Of a stretch of DNA of 64,000 nt, positions 45,532-54,071 are shown in pieces. Origin of the DNA: Pseudoxanthomonas sangjuensis (GTDB lineage: Bacteria; Pseudomonadota; Gammaproteobacteria; Xanthomonadales; Xanthomonadaceae). Position numbers and translations under genes: made by a program. Below the pieces are notes generated by a model that saw only the letters and a list, made by a program, of their open reading frames with translations, was not told where the DNA came from and made no database searches. The stretch covers positions 1-64,000 of the forward strand of contig NZ_PDWR01000020.1 in assembly GCF_010211755.1 (NCBI RefSeq), in the 5' to 3' direction. Within the stretch, counting starts at the first letter, position 1. Each line of letters starts with the position of its first letter.

Positions 45532-45601
45532 GGTTGCTGGTTCTTGGTTGTTGGAGGGAATCGACGGCCGGCGCTTGCCCAACAACCAAGAACCAGCAAC
45601 C
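45532..45601. repeat. 23-bp inverted repeat before pepP
   Basis: The arm at 45532-45554 (core GTTGCTGGTTCTTGGTTGTT) and its exact reverse complement at 45579-45601 flank a 24-base centre. The minus-strand transcript ygfB-pepP would form a long stem about ten bases before the pepP start codon. Low sequence complexity (GTT/CAA rich) is unlike the surrounding DNA. Confidence 0.85.
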
Positions 45602-45610
45602 GAACAACCC

Positions 45611-46156
45611 TCAATTCAACTTCTGCCGGTGCCGCGCGGCCAGCACCACGTCGCCATGCAGCAGCAGCGCGGCGACGCGGACGAATTCCTCGATCTCGGC
45701 CAGCGCGTCCTCGTCTTCCTGCTCGTCGTCGCCCTGCTCCGCGCTGGCCTGCGCCAGCCGCGCCAGGTCGCGCAACGCTTCCTCGCCCTCGTCGGACAGC
45801 TTCGGCTTCGCACCGGCGGCCAGGCCGAAGCCGCCGAGGAAGCCGCGGCACCAGTCGAACAGCGCGGTGGCGCGTTCGCCCAGCGGTGCGGCGGCATCGG
45901 GCAGCAGCAGTTCGAATCCGAGCTCGCGGTCTTCCAGCTGCGCCACGGTGGCGGTGCGCAATTCGTCCAGCGCGCTGCCCGGTTCCGGCGCCGGCAGCGC
46001 GGGATCGGCCAGCACCCGCGCCGGCCAGTCCGCGGCGTCCGCGCCGCCGCCGGCCAGCCAGCCGCTGAGCGCGCCATGCAATTCGGAGGGGTCCACGCCC
46101 GGCGCCAGGCGCTGCGCGCTGCGGACGACATCGCCAAGTTCGGGTAGCTCGGTCAT
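45611..46156 (-). CDS. ygfB: UPF0149 family protein YgfB
   Basis: 181 residues from MTELPELGDVVRSAQRL. UPF0149/YgfB-type helical protein: 'ALFDWCRGFLGGFGLAAGAK' is the signature, with 'LSDEGEEALRDLARLAQASA' and 'ALAEIEEFVRVAALLLHGDV'. It is divergent from the GGDEF/EAL gene and starts the operon with pepP. In Pseudomonas, YgfB influences AlpA-dependent control of ampDh3; the role here is unknown. Confidence 0.93.
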   Translation of the reverse strand: MTELPELGDVVRSAQRLAPGVDPSELHGALSGWLAGGGADAADWPARVLADPALPAPEPGSALDELRTATVAQLEDRELGFELLLPDAAAPLGERATALFDWCRGFLGGFGLAAGAKPKLSDEGEEALRDLARLAQASAEQGDDEQEDEDALAEIEEFVRVAALLLHGDVVLAARHRQKLN

Positions 46157-46197
46157 TTCCAGAACGTCGTTTTTGAACGCAATCCACTGGCCGGGCC

Positions 46198-46226
46198 GGA
46201 CAAAGTGCGGCCGGATGGACAAAGTG
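46198..46226. promoter_or_regulatory. Direct repeat (GGACAAAGTG) between ygfB and the GGDEF/EAL gene
   Basis: GGACAAAGTG occurs at 46198-46207 and 46217-46226, a 19-base period (about two helical turns), in the 164-base space between divergent genes. A further GGACAA reads on the opposite strand near 46255-46261. The spacing fits a protein binding site, but no regulator can be named. Confidence 0.35.
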
Positions 46227-46320
46227 TAGCAACCCGCCGCGCCCGCGCCGCTTGTTGTCCGGGCGGATGCATGCCTACACTCGCTTGTCCGGCCCAGCGC
46301 CGAGGGGATCCCCAACATCC

Positions 46321-48579
46321 ATGGCCGCCATCGCCGCCTCCGTCGTCGTCGCGATCGCGTCCGCCGCGCAGGCCGCGCCGACATGGCCGTGGCTGCTGCT
46401 GGCGCTGGCGGTGCTGGCCGGCGTGGTCGGCTTCGCCAACCGTGCGCGCCTGGCGCGCTGGTGGCGGGATGCGCGCGGACCGGCCTGGGACGCTGCCGTG
46501 CCGGGACCCGACGAACGGCTGAAGCTGGCGCTGTGGGCCTCCGGCGAACTGTTCTGGGACTACGACCTGGAGCGCCGCCGCCTGCACCGGATGCGCGCCG
46601 ACGAGAACGTGGCGCGTTCGGCCGACATCACCGTGCACAACCGCGAAGGCGACGTGCCGCCGATCCACCCGCAGGACCTGCCGCAGGTGATGCAGGCGCT
46701 GCGCAGCCACCTGCAGGACGAGTCGCCGCTGTTCATGTCGGAAATGCGCATGGACCTGTTCGGCAACGGCACCTGGGCCTGGGTGCGCGTGCGCGGCCGC
46801 GTGGTCGAGCGCGACCGCGAAGGCCGCCCGCTGCGCATCGCCGGCACCGCGCGCGACATCACCGCCAGCCGCAACGCCGAGTACGAGCACCGCATCGCCA
46901 GCGAAGTGATGCGCAGCATGAGCGAGGCGGTGGCGGTGCTGGACTGGGACTACAACTTCATCGCGGTCAACCAGTCGTTCAGCCGCATCACCGGCTACCT
47001 CGACGACGAGGTGATCGGCCAGCCGCTGTCGCTGCTCAACAGCAGCCAGCACGACCGGGCCTTCTTCCAGCGCATGCGCGACGACCTGGCGCGCGACGGA
47101 AGCTGGTCGGGCGAGGTGTGGGAAGTGCGCAAGGACGGCGAGGAGATCCTGTGCCGGATCGACACCAACGTGGTCCCGGACGCCAGCGGCCAGCGCCAGT
47201 TGTACGTGCTGGTGCTGAACGACATCACCGAACAGAAGCGCGCCGAGCAGGAGCTGCGCTACCTGGCCAACTACGACACCCTGACCAGCCTGCCGAACCG
47301 TTCGCTGCTGTCGGAACGGCTGTCGCGCGCGATCGTGCGTGCGCGCCGCGAGAACGGCCGCATCGCCGTGCTGTTCATCGACCTGGACCGCTTCAAGGAC
47401 ATCAACGACTCGCTGGGCCACGCCACCGGCGACCGCATCCTGCGCGCCGCCGCCGCGCGCGTGCAGCAGACCGTCGGCGCGCAGCACACCGTGGCGCGGC
47501 TGAGCGGCGACGAATTCACCGTGGTGCTGGAGGACATCGGCTCGCCACAGGAAGCCGAGCAGGTCGCGCAGCAGATCATCGCCGCGTTCAACGTGCCGCT
47601 GACCTTCGGCGAACGCCTCGAGCTGGCGGTGTCGCCGTCGGTCGGCATCAGCCTGTATCCGGACCACGCCCAGGTGCCGACCGACCTGCTCAAGCACGCC
47701 GACACCGCGATGTACCAGGCCAAGGCGATCGGCCGCCATACCTACCAGATGTACTCGGAGTCGATGGACGAGAAGACCCGCCATCGCGCGATCCTCGCCG
47801 GCGGCCTGCGCCGCGCGCTGGAGCGCAACGAGCTGTCGCTGGTCTACCAGCCGCGCATGTCGCTGTCGTCGCAGCGCGTGGTCGGCGCCGAGGCGCTGAT
47901 GCGCTGGCACAGCCACGAGTTCGGCGACGTCTCGCCGGCGCTGTTCATCCCGCTGGCCGAGGAATCCGGGCTGATCCTCGACCTCGGCGCATGGGCGATG
48001 CGCCAGGCCTGCCAAACCCTGCGCCGCTGGCACGACGCCGGCATGGCCGGGTTGAGCGTGTCGGTGAACGTTTCCGCGCTGCAGTTGCAGCGCGGCGACC
48101 TGTCCGAGGTGGTGGCGAGGATCCTCGCCGAAACCGGGCTGGAGGCGCGCTTCCTCGAGCTGGAACTGACCGAGAGCGTGATCATGGCCAACCCGGAGCA
48201 GAACGCCGATACCCTGCGCGCCTGCCGCGACCTCGGCGTGTCGCTGGCGATCGACGACTTCGGCACCGGCTATTCGTCGCTGGCCTACCTGAAGCGGCTG
48301 CCGATCACCACGCTGAAGATCGACCAGGACTTCATCGGCGACCTGACCCGCGACGGCGACGACGAGGCGATCACCAGCACGATCATCGCGATGGGCCATT
48401 CGCTGTCCAAGACCGTCGTCGCCGAAGGGGTGGAGACCGCCGACCAGCTGGCGTTCCTGCACGGGCACCAGTGCGACGAGATCCAGGGCCACTACGTCTC
48501 GCGCGCCCTGCCGGCCGAACAGTGCCTGCAGTTCATCCGGGACTACTACCCGCAATCGGCGTTCGTGGCCGCGTCGTGA
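46321..48579 (+). CDS. PAS/GGDEF/EAL domain c-di-GMP signalling protein
   Basis: 752 residues from MAAIAASVVV; ATGs at 46267 and 46252 are alternatives. An N-terminal membrane helix (WPWLLLALAVLAGVVGFAN) precedes two PAS-type domains ('VARSADITVHNREGDVPPIH' and 'VLDWDYNFIAVNQSFSRITG'), a GGDEF domain with SGDEF (signature degenerate at the first glycine; no RxxD inhibitory site before it) and an EAL domain with intact EAL ('AEALMRWHS'), 'LELELTESVIM', 'IDDFGTGYSSLAYLKRLPI' and 'VVAEGVETADQ'. Phosphodiesterase activity is likely; cyclase activity uncertain. The nearest visible c-di-GMP effector is the PilZ protein at 39670. Confidence 0.93.
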   Translation: MAAIAASVVVAIASAAQAAPTWPWLLLALAVLAGVVGFANRARLARWWRDARGPAWDAAVPGPDERLKLALWASGELFWDYDLERRRLHRMRADENVARSADITVHNREGDVPPIHPQDLPQVMQALRSHLQDESPLFMSEMRMDLFGNGTWAWVRVRGRVVERDREGRPLRIAGTARDITASRNAEYEHRIASEVMRSMSEAVAVLDWDYNFIAVNQSFSRITGYLDDEVIGQPLSLLNSSQHDRAFFQRMRDDLARDGSWSGEVWEVRKDGEEILCRIDTNVVPDASGQRQLYVLVLNDITEQKRAEQELRYLANYDTLTSLPNRSLLSERLSRAIVRARRENGRIAVLFIDLDRFKDINDSLGHATGDRILRAAAARVQQTVGAQHTVARLSGDEFTVVLEDIGSPQEAEQVAQQIIAAFNVPLTFGERLELAVSPSVGISLYPDHAQVPTDLLKHADTAMYQAKAIGRHTYQMYSESMDEKTRHRAILAGGLRRALERNELSLVYQPRMSLSSQRVVGAEALMRWHSHEFGDVSPALFIPLAEESGLILDLGAWAMRQACQTLRRWHDAGMAGLSVSVNVSALQLQRGDLSEVVARILAETGLEARFLELELTESVIMANPEQNADTLRACRDLGVSLAIDDFGTGYSSLAYLKRLPITTLKIDQDFIGDLTRDGDDEAITSTIIAMGHSLSKTVVAEGVETADQLAFLHGHQCDEIQGHYVSRALPAEQCLQFIRDYYPQSAFVAAS

Positions 48580-48645
48580 GCCGCGTCACGGCCCGCCCGC
48601 CCCCCGCCCTTGACCGGCCGTCGGCCGCGCCCCTATCGTGACGCC

Positions 48646-48867
48646 ATGGACCACGACGCCCTCCTCGACCAGCTCCGCGCCATCGCCGCGCGGGTCCAGG
48701 AACTGGCCGACCGCTGCCAACGCCTGAGCGACGAGAACCGCAGCCTGCGCAACCAGCAGGAACAGCTGGTCGGCGAGCGTTCGCAGTTGCTGGCGAAGAA
48801 CGAGCAGGCGCGTTCCCGGGTCGAGGCGATGATCGCGCGGCTGAAGTCGCTGGAGCAGCACACGTGA
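48646..48867 (+). CDS. ZapB-like coiled-coil protein (TIGR02449 type)
   Basis: 73 residues from MDHDALLDQLRAIAARVQEL. The protein is one long coiled coil ('RCQRLSDENRSLRNQQEQL', 'ARSRVEAMIARLKSLEQH'). Small proteins of this type lie directly upstream of zapA in many gammaproteobacteria. Its stop overlaps the zapA GTG by three bases. It probably helps the Z-ring in a ZapB-like manner; the link is positional. Confidence 0.85.
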   Translation: MDHDALLDQLRAIAARVQELADRCQRLSDENRSLRNQQEQLVGERSQLLAKNEQARSRVEAMIARLKSLEQHT

Positions 48868-49157
48868 GCGGAAACGAGCCGGTCAGCGTCCACATCCTCG
48901 ACCGCGAATACACGGTTGGCGTCGAGGCCGGCGAACGCGGCAGCCTGATGGCCGCGGCCAAGCTGCTCGACAGCAAGATGCGCGAGGTCCGCGGCAGCAA
49001 CCGCATGGCCGCGGTCGACCGCGTCGCCGTGCTCGCCGCGCTGAACCTGGCGCACGAGCTGCAACTGCTGCGCGACCAGGCCGGCTCGCGCGAACGCGAA
49101 CTCACCCGCGTGCTCGAAGACCTGAACCACAAGCTGGACCGGGCGCTGGGAAGCTGA
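48864..49157 (+). CDS. zapA: Cell division protein ZapA
   Basis: 97 residues from a GTG start (VSGNEPVSVHILDREYTVGV). N-terminal globular domain 'VSVHILDREYTVGVEAGERG' and helix 'LMAAAKLLDSKMREVRG', then C-terminal coiled coil ('AHELQLLRDQAGSRERELTR'). It bundles FtsZ filaments at mid-cell. Position upstream of 6S RNA and ygfA is the standard gammaproteobacterial arrangement, although here an extra membrane protein gene lies between zapA and the RNA. Confidence 0.95.
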   Translation: MSGNEPVSVHILDREYTVGVEAGERGSLMAAAKLLDSKMREVRGSNRMAAVDRVAVLAALNLAHELQLLRDQAGSRERELTRVLEDLNHKLDRALGS

Positions 49158-49176
49158 AACGCAATCGGGGGGATGG

Positions 49177-49668
49177 ATGAAAACTTGGCAGCGCCGGACG
49201 CTCGGCATCTTGGCCGCAGGCGGTGGCGCCGTGGGCTTCGCAGCAAGCCTGGCCCTGCTGTTCACCCGCAGCAATCCCCTCGAATGGCTTGTCTGCATCG
49301 CCGTCACGACCCTTTATGCGTGGGGAATCTGGTGTGGCGTGAAGCTCATCGAGGCACAACCCGGCGCAGAGCGGTCGAACTTCAAATACTGGCTTGTGCA
49401 AATTCCCGCCTTCAGCTCGCCGATCATCGGCTATTTCCTGTCGAGCGGGTTCCACGTCACCGCATCCATCCAGTTTTCGCCGCTCAAACTCAACGGCGAC
49501 TTCTTGGTGGGCAGCAAATTCAACTACTCGCTCATGCAAACGGATCAGCCGGTTGTCGTGGGGGTCAACGTATTCGCCCTGGCCATAGCCATGTGGCTTG
49601 GTTCGCAGATCCGTCGTCAGCTCCCGACCGGATCACTCCGGCCGGATCCGCTTCGCGAGACGACCTGA
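49177..49668 (+). CDS. Multi-pass membrane protein of unknown function
   Basis: 163 residues starting MKTWQRRTLGILAAGGG, 19 bases after zapA. Hydrophobic segments: about 10-30 (ILAAGGGAVGFAASLALLF), 36-55 (WLVCIAVTTLYAWGIWCGV), 74-90 (IPAFSSPIIGYFLSSGF) and 127-143 (VVVGVNVFALAIAMWLG). A periplasmic or cytoplasmic loop 'TASIQFSPLKLNGDFLVGSK' lies between the last two. I do not recognise the family. GC content looks lower than in adjacent genes, consistent with insertion into the conserved zapA-ssrS interval. Confidence 0.7.
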   Translation: MKTWQRRTLGILAAGGGAVGFAASLALLFTRSNPLEWLVCIAVTTLYAWGIWCGVKLIEAQPGAERSNFKYWLVQIPAFSSPIIGYFLSSGFHVTASIQFSPLKLNGDFLVGSKFNYSLMQTDQPVVVGVNVFALAIAMWLGSQIRRQLPTGSLRPDPLRETT

Positions 49669-49756
49669 TTCAGGGATTCCGGGCCACGCATTGCATGCGC
49701 ATTCCGCGTTCCACGCGTCGGCCTCAGATGGAATCGATTCCCAGCCGACAAACGGC

Positions 49757-49785
49757 TTTTGCATTCGGCGGCGCGTCGCTATACT
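49757..49785 (+). promoter_or_regulatory. Probable sigma-70 promoter of 6S RNA
   Basis: TATACT at 49780-49785 is a strong -10 box eight bases before the proposed RNA 5' end. A weak -35 (TTTTGC at 49757-49762) lies 17 bases upstream. Confidence 0.55.
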
Positions 49786-49793
49786 GACCTCCA

Positions 49794-49980
49794 CATCCTC
49801 TGCCGTGTCCGACAGCACGCGCAAACATTCGCCTTGTCCCTTAATGACGACCACGGGAAGGCGACGGTGAGCCGGGAGTGCAGGTCCGCCATGTAGCGGG
49901 AAGCCCGATGGTTCCCAGAGCCTTCCTACTTGAACCCCGGGTTCAAGGTCGTTTCGCGGGCACCGGCATGGCGGAGGATG
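49794..49980 (+). ncRNA. ssrS: 6S RNA
   Basis: The 187-nucleotide region begins CATCCTCTGCCGTG and ends CATGGCGGAGGATG; these ends pair to form the closing stem, as in 6S RNAs. The centre contains GAACCCCGGGTTCAAGG, part of the open-promoter-like structure that captures sigma-70 RNA polymerase. Location between zapA and ygfA is the classic 6S site in gammaproteobacteria. 6S RNA represses sigma-70 promoters in stationary phase and templates pRNAs. Exact ends are inferred from the stem. Confidence 0.88.
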
Positions 49981-49990
49981 TATTCATTCC

Positions 49991-50062
49991 TGTAGGAGCG
50001 GCGTAAGCCGCGACCGCTTTCCGCACAATGGCGAAGCGGTCGCGGCTTACGCCGCTCCTACA
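49991..50062. repeat. REP doublet: 29-bp perfect inverted repeat, GTAG-headed
   Basis: Arms at 49991-50019 (beginning TGTAGGAGCGGCGTAAGCCG) and 50034-50062 are exact reverse complements around a 14-base centre. Each arm is a REP with the GTAG head and its own internal GGCGTAAGCC hairpin. The unit follows the 6S RNA and precedes ygfA, and could act as transcript end or stabilising structure. It is a different family from the repeats around the transposase at 57860. Confidence 0.9.
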
Positions 50063-50094
50063 TTCGAGGCGCGATTTGCCTCAAAATCCCCCGC

Positions 50095-50715
50095 ATGGCC
50101 TCCAGCCCTGCCCCGACCGGCGACGACCGCGCCGCGCTGCGCCGCGAACTGCGCCAGCGCCGCCGCGAGCTCCCGGCCGCGCAGCGCATCGCCGCCGCCG
50201 ACGGGCTGGCTGCGCAGTTGCTCGCGCTACCCTTCTTCCGGCAGGACGCCCCACCCGGGCAGGGTTACGTCGCCGGCTACTGGGCCATGGACGGCGAGAT
50301 CGCCCTGCACAGCTTCCAGCTGAAGCTGCCGAAGAACCTGGTGTACTGCCTGCCCATCCTCCATGGCGAGGAGCTGCGCTTCGCCCCGTGGCGCCCCGGC
50401 GACGAACTGGTCAGCAACCGCTTCGGCATCCCCGAACCGGCGGTGGAACCGTCGAGCGCGCTGGAACCGGAGGCCATGTCGCTGGTCGTGATGCCGCTGG
50501 TCGGCTTCGACGCCAACGGCCGCCGCCTCGGCATGGGCGGCGGCTGGTACGACCGCACCTTCGCCTTCCGCCGCATCGCGCCCGCGCCGCCGCACCTGGT
50601 CGGCGCCGGTTTCGACGCGCAGCGCGTCGAATCGCTGCGCGCCGAGGACTGGGACGTGCACGCCGATGCGATCTGCACCGAATCCGCCACTTACCTGACC
50701 GGGGTTGCCCCATGA
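50095..50715 (+). CDS. ygfA: 5-formyltetrahydrofolate cyclo-ligase
   Basis: 206 residues. The family signature 'VVMPLVGFDANGRRLGMGGG' followed by W-Y-D-R is complete, with N-terminal 'AALRRELRQRRRELPAAQR' and 'VAGYWAMDGEIALHSF'. It recycles 5-formyl-THF to 5,10-methenyl-THF using ATP. Its position downstream of 6S RNA is conserved and, in E. coli, processing of the joint transcript makes the RNA. Here a REP pair lies between the two. Confidence 0.95.
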   Translation: MASSPAPTGDDRAALRRELRQRRRELPAAQRIAAADGLAAQLLALPFFRQDAPPGQGYVAGYWAMDGEIALHSFQLKLPKNLVYCLPILHGEELRFAPWRPGDELVSNRFGIPEPAVEPSSALEPEAMSLVVMPLVGFDANGRRLGMGGGWYDRTFAFRRIAPAPPHLVGAGFDAQRVESLRAEDWDVHADAICTESATYLTGVAP

Positions 50716-50725
50716 GAGCTGCCGC

Positions 50726-51193
<468 letters not shown>

Positions 51194-51196
51194 ACC

Positions 51197-51844
51197 ATGT
51201 CCGAAGCGAAGCGCCTGGCCGGCGAAAAGGCCATCGAATACGTCGAGGACGGCATGATCGTCGGCGTCGGTACCGGCTCCACCGTCGCCTTCTTCATCGA
51301 CGCGCTGGGCAGGATCAGGCATCGCATCGCCGGCGCGGTGTCCAGTTCCGAACAGAGCACGGCGCGGCTGAAGCAGCACGGCATCGAGGTGCTGGACCTG
51401 AACAACACCGGCCCGCTGTCGCTGTACGTGGACGGCGCCGACGAATGCGACCCGCACAAGCGCCTGATCAAGGGCGGCGGCGCGGCGCTGACCCGCGAGA
51501 AGATCATCGCCGAGGCCAGCGAAAGGTTCGTCTGCATCGTCGACCCGAGCAAGCAGGTGCCGGTGCTGGGCAGGTTCCCGCTGCCGATCGAGGTGATCCC
51601 GATGGCACGCAGCCTGGTCGCGCGCGAGATCGTGGCGAGGACCGGCGGCCAGCCGGTGTGGCGCGACGGCGTGGTCACCGACAACGGCAACTGGGTGCTG
51701 GACGTGCACAACCTGGCCATCGTCGACCCGGTCGGGCTCGAGCGCGAGTTGAACCAGATCCCGGGCGTGGTCAGCGTCGGCCTGTTCGCGCGGCGACCGG
51801 CGGACGTGGTGATCGTCGGCGGCGAACCGCCGAAGGTGTTCTGA
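51197..51844 (+). CDS. rpiA: Ribose-5-phosphate isomerase A
   Basis: 215 residues. Substrate loop '[17 protein letters not shown]', then '[16 protein letters not shown]', active-site '[20 protein letters not shown]' followed by T-R-E-K-I, and '[16 protein letters not shown]' with '[16 protein letters not shown]'. It interconverts ribose-5-P and ribulose-5-P in the pentose phosphate pathway. Close spacing (three bases) after the EVE gene suggests cotranscription. Confidence 0.97.
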   Translation: MSEAKRLAGEKAIEYVEDGMIVGVGTGSTVAFFIDALGRIRHRIAGAVSSSEQSTARLKQHGIEVLDLNNTGPLSLYVDGADECDPHKRLIKGGGAALTREKIIAEASERFVCIVDPSKQVPVLGRFPLPIEVIPMARSLVAREIVARTGGQPVWRDGVVTDNGNWVLDVHNLAIVDPVGLERELNQIPGVVSVGLFARRPADVVIVGGEPPKVF

Positions 51845-51860
51845 CGCGAAGGCCGCGTCG

Positions 51861-52388
51861 ATGGCCACCCGGATCGTCCTGCTCCGCGGCGTCATGCCGA
51901 CCGGCAGGAACAAGGTGCCGATGGCGCCGCTGCGCGAGGCGCTGGAGCAGGCCGGGTTGCGCAACGTGCGCACCCTGATCCAGAGCGGCAACGTGATCGC
52001 CGACACCCGCTTGGGGCAGGCGCGGCTGGAAACGCTGGTGCACGACGTGATCGCGGAGGAATTCGGCGGCGACATCGCCGTGCTCGCGCGACCGGCCGGC
52101 TATTTCCGCCAGGCCTTGCAGCGCAATCCGTTCCGGCGCGAGGACCCGGGCCGCACCTACCTCACCCTGCTGTCTTCGGCGCCGGACCGCGGGCTGCTCG
52201 ATGCCTTCCTCGCGCCGGGTCACGCACCCGACCGGATCGAATTCATCGGCGACCAGGCCTGGCTGCTGGTCGCGTCGCGGTTCGGCGACTCGAAGCTCAA
52301 CAACAACCTGATCGAGCGCAGGCTGAAACTGACCGCGACCACGCGCATCCACAACACCATCGCCCGGCTGGTCGAAATGGCCGGCTGA
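51861..52388 (+). CDS. DUF1697 family protein
   Basis: 175 residues. 'MATRIVLLRGVMPTGRNKVP', 'LREALEQAGLRNVRTLIQSG' followed by N-V-I, and C-terminal 'TTRIHNTIARLVEMA' are the DUF1697 markers; the last segment matches the family end 'R(N/H)W.T..KL..M'. Alpha/beta protein of unknown activity, no membrane segments. The start is 16 bases downstream of rpiA on the same strand. Confidence 0.88.
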   Translation: MATRIVLLRGVMPTGRNKVPMAPLREALEQAGLRNVRTLIQSGNVIADTRLGQARLETLVHDVIAEEFGGDIAVLARPAGYFRQALQRNPFRREDPGRTYLTLLSSAPDRGLLDAFLAPGHAPDRIEFIGDQAWLLVASRFGDSKLNNNLIERRLKLTATTRIHNTIARLVEMAG

Positions 52389-52462
52389 CGCCGCCGGCGT
52401 ATCTCCGCGACTGAGACGAAACGGCGCGATACTGGCCACCCAGTGGCTGCCGCCGCCGCGCC

Positions 52463-53989
52463 ATGACCCTGCGCTGCCTGTACGTCGACTTCAACTCGTT
52501 CTTCGCCTCGGTCGAGCAACAGGACCGGCCGGCACTGCGCGACAGGCCGGTCGGCGTGGTGCCGGTCGTGTCGCACAACACCTGCTGCATCGCCGCCAGC
52601 ATCGAAGCCAAGCGGCATGGCGTCGGCACGGGCACGCTGGTGTGGGAGGCGCTGGACAAATGTCCCGACCTGGCGCTGGTCGAAGCGCGGCCGGCGCGCT
52701 ACGTCGCGGTCCACCACCGGCTGATGGACGCCATCCAGGACTGCATCCCGCATGGCAACGCCGCGTCGATCGACGAAGTGCCGTGCTGGCTGATCGGCCG
52801 CGAACGCCAGCGCGACAACGCCATCGAGATCGCACGGCGGATCAAGCGGCGCATCGCCGGCGAATTCGACTGGATCAAATGCTCCATCGGCATCGCGCCG
52901 AACAGGTTCCTGGCCAAGACCGCGTCCGACATGCAGAAGCCCGACGGCCTGGTGGTGCTGGAACAGTCCGACCTGCCGCATCGCCTGCACGCGCTGGCAT
53001 TGCGCGACTTCTGCGGCATCGGCCCGTCGATGGAACGGCGCCTGCTGGACGCCGGCATCGAAACCAGCGAACAGCTGTGCAGCGCGCCGCGCGAGCAGTT
53101 GCGCCGCGTCTGGGGCGGCGTCGAGGGCGAGCGTTTCTGGATGCAGTTGCGCGGCCACGAATTGCCGGAACGCAGGACGCAACGCGGTTCGATCGGCCAT
53201 TCGCACGTGCTCGGCCCGGAGCTGCGCAGCTTCGAAGGCGCGCGCTCGGTGTTGTTCAAGCTGCTGGCCAAGGCGGCGATGCGGTTGCGGATGCGCGACG
53301 AGAAGAAGGGGGAAGGCCCCTTCCTGGCCCGCGGCATGGCGATCCGCATCCGCTTCGTCGGGCTGGACAACCGCTTCGAACGCGACCTGTCGTTCGCGCC
53401 GATCGACGATACGCCGACGTTCCTGCGCCTGCTCGGCGAACAGCTGGCGCAACTGGAACGCCACATCGCGACCCGGCGCTGGAACCCGAAGCGCAACCCG
53501 CCGCTGTCGGTGGCGGTGACCCTGGTCGGGCTGGAGGAAGCCGGCAGCGTCACCGGCGAGCTGATGGAAGACCGCCGCCGCGACCGCGGCATGAGCCGCG
53601 TGGTCGATGCGATCAACCGCAAGTACGGCAACAATTCGGTCTACTTCGGCGCGATGCAGCGCGCGGTGGCGCTGGACGCGGCGCCGATGCGGATCCCGTT
53701 CCAGCACGTGCCGGAAACCGCGAGCGAGGAAGACGTCGTCACCCGCAAGCACAATGCGCTGAAGGAAAGCGCGAAGCGGAAGGATGCCGTGCTCGACGAG
53801 GTCTGGCTGCAGCGCGAGCGCCAGGTCAGGAAGATGGCCGAAGCGAGCCATCGGGAAGCCCAGGCGCGACAGCGCAAGGCGCGGCCGGCGCCGCAAGGCG
53901 CGGAGCCGTTCAAGGCCGGCGCCGGCGGCTGGGGTCCGCGCAAGCGCAGGCCGGAGCCCGGAAGCGGCGAAACGCAGCCGCTGTTCTGA
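52463..53989 (+). CDS. Y-family DNA polymerase (DinB-related, long C-terminal extension)
   Basis: 508 residues. Palm catalytic residues are intact: 'LYVDFNSFFASVEQQDRPAL' (first aspartate) and 'AASIDEVPCWL' (aspartate-glutamate pair). 'IKCSIGIAPNRFLAKTASDM' and an HhH thumb ('FCGIGPSMERRLLDAGIETS') follow, then a little finger, and a basic tail of about 110 residues ('RQRKARPAPQGAEPF', 'GPRKRRPEPGSGETQPLF'). The fold supports translesion synthesis. Length exceeds that of DinB (about 350), and no imuA or dnaE2 neighbour is visible. I saw no convincing LexA box upstream. Low fidelity and lesion specificity are inferred from family only. Confidence 0.92.
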   Translation: MTLRCLYVDFNSFFASVEQQDRPALRDRPVGVVPVVSHNTCCIAASIEAKRHGVGTGTLVWEALDKCPDLALVEARPARYVAVHHRLMDAIQDCIPHGNAASIDEVPCWLIGRERQRDNAIEIARRIKRRIAGEFDWIKCSIGIAPNRFLAKTASDMQKPDGLVVLEQSDLPHRLHALALRDFCGIGPSMERRLLDAGIETSEQLCSAPREQLRRVWGGVEGERFWMQLRGHELPERRTQRGSIGHSHVLGPELRSFEGARSVLFKLLAKAAMRLRMRDEKKGEGPFLARGMAIRIRFVGLDNRFERDLSFAPIDDTPTFLRLLGEQLAQLERHIATRRWNPKRNPPLSVAVTLVGLEEAGSVTGELMEDRRRDRGMSRVVDAINRKYGNNSVYFGAMQRAVALDAAPMRIPFQHVPETASEEDVVTRKHNALKESAKRKDAVLDEVWLQRERQVRKMAEASHREAQARQRKARPAPQGAEPFKAGAGGWGPRKRRPEPGSGETQPLF

Positions 53990-54071
53990 TTCGCGGGGGC
54001 GGCTCCCGCGGAAATCGCCCGCGCCGGCCGGGTCGAATAACCTAGGCGGGACGCATCCAACGGATCCCGCC

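Noticed and set aside
52389-52462. LexA box before the Y-family polymerase
   Set aside because: A GTATC...GATAC pair is present but the spacing is too wide and no CTG-N10-CAG match was found.
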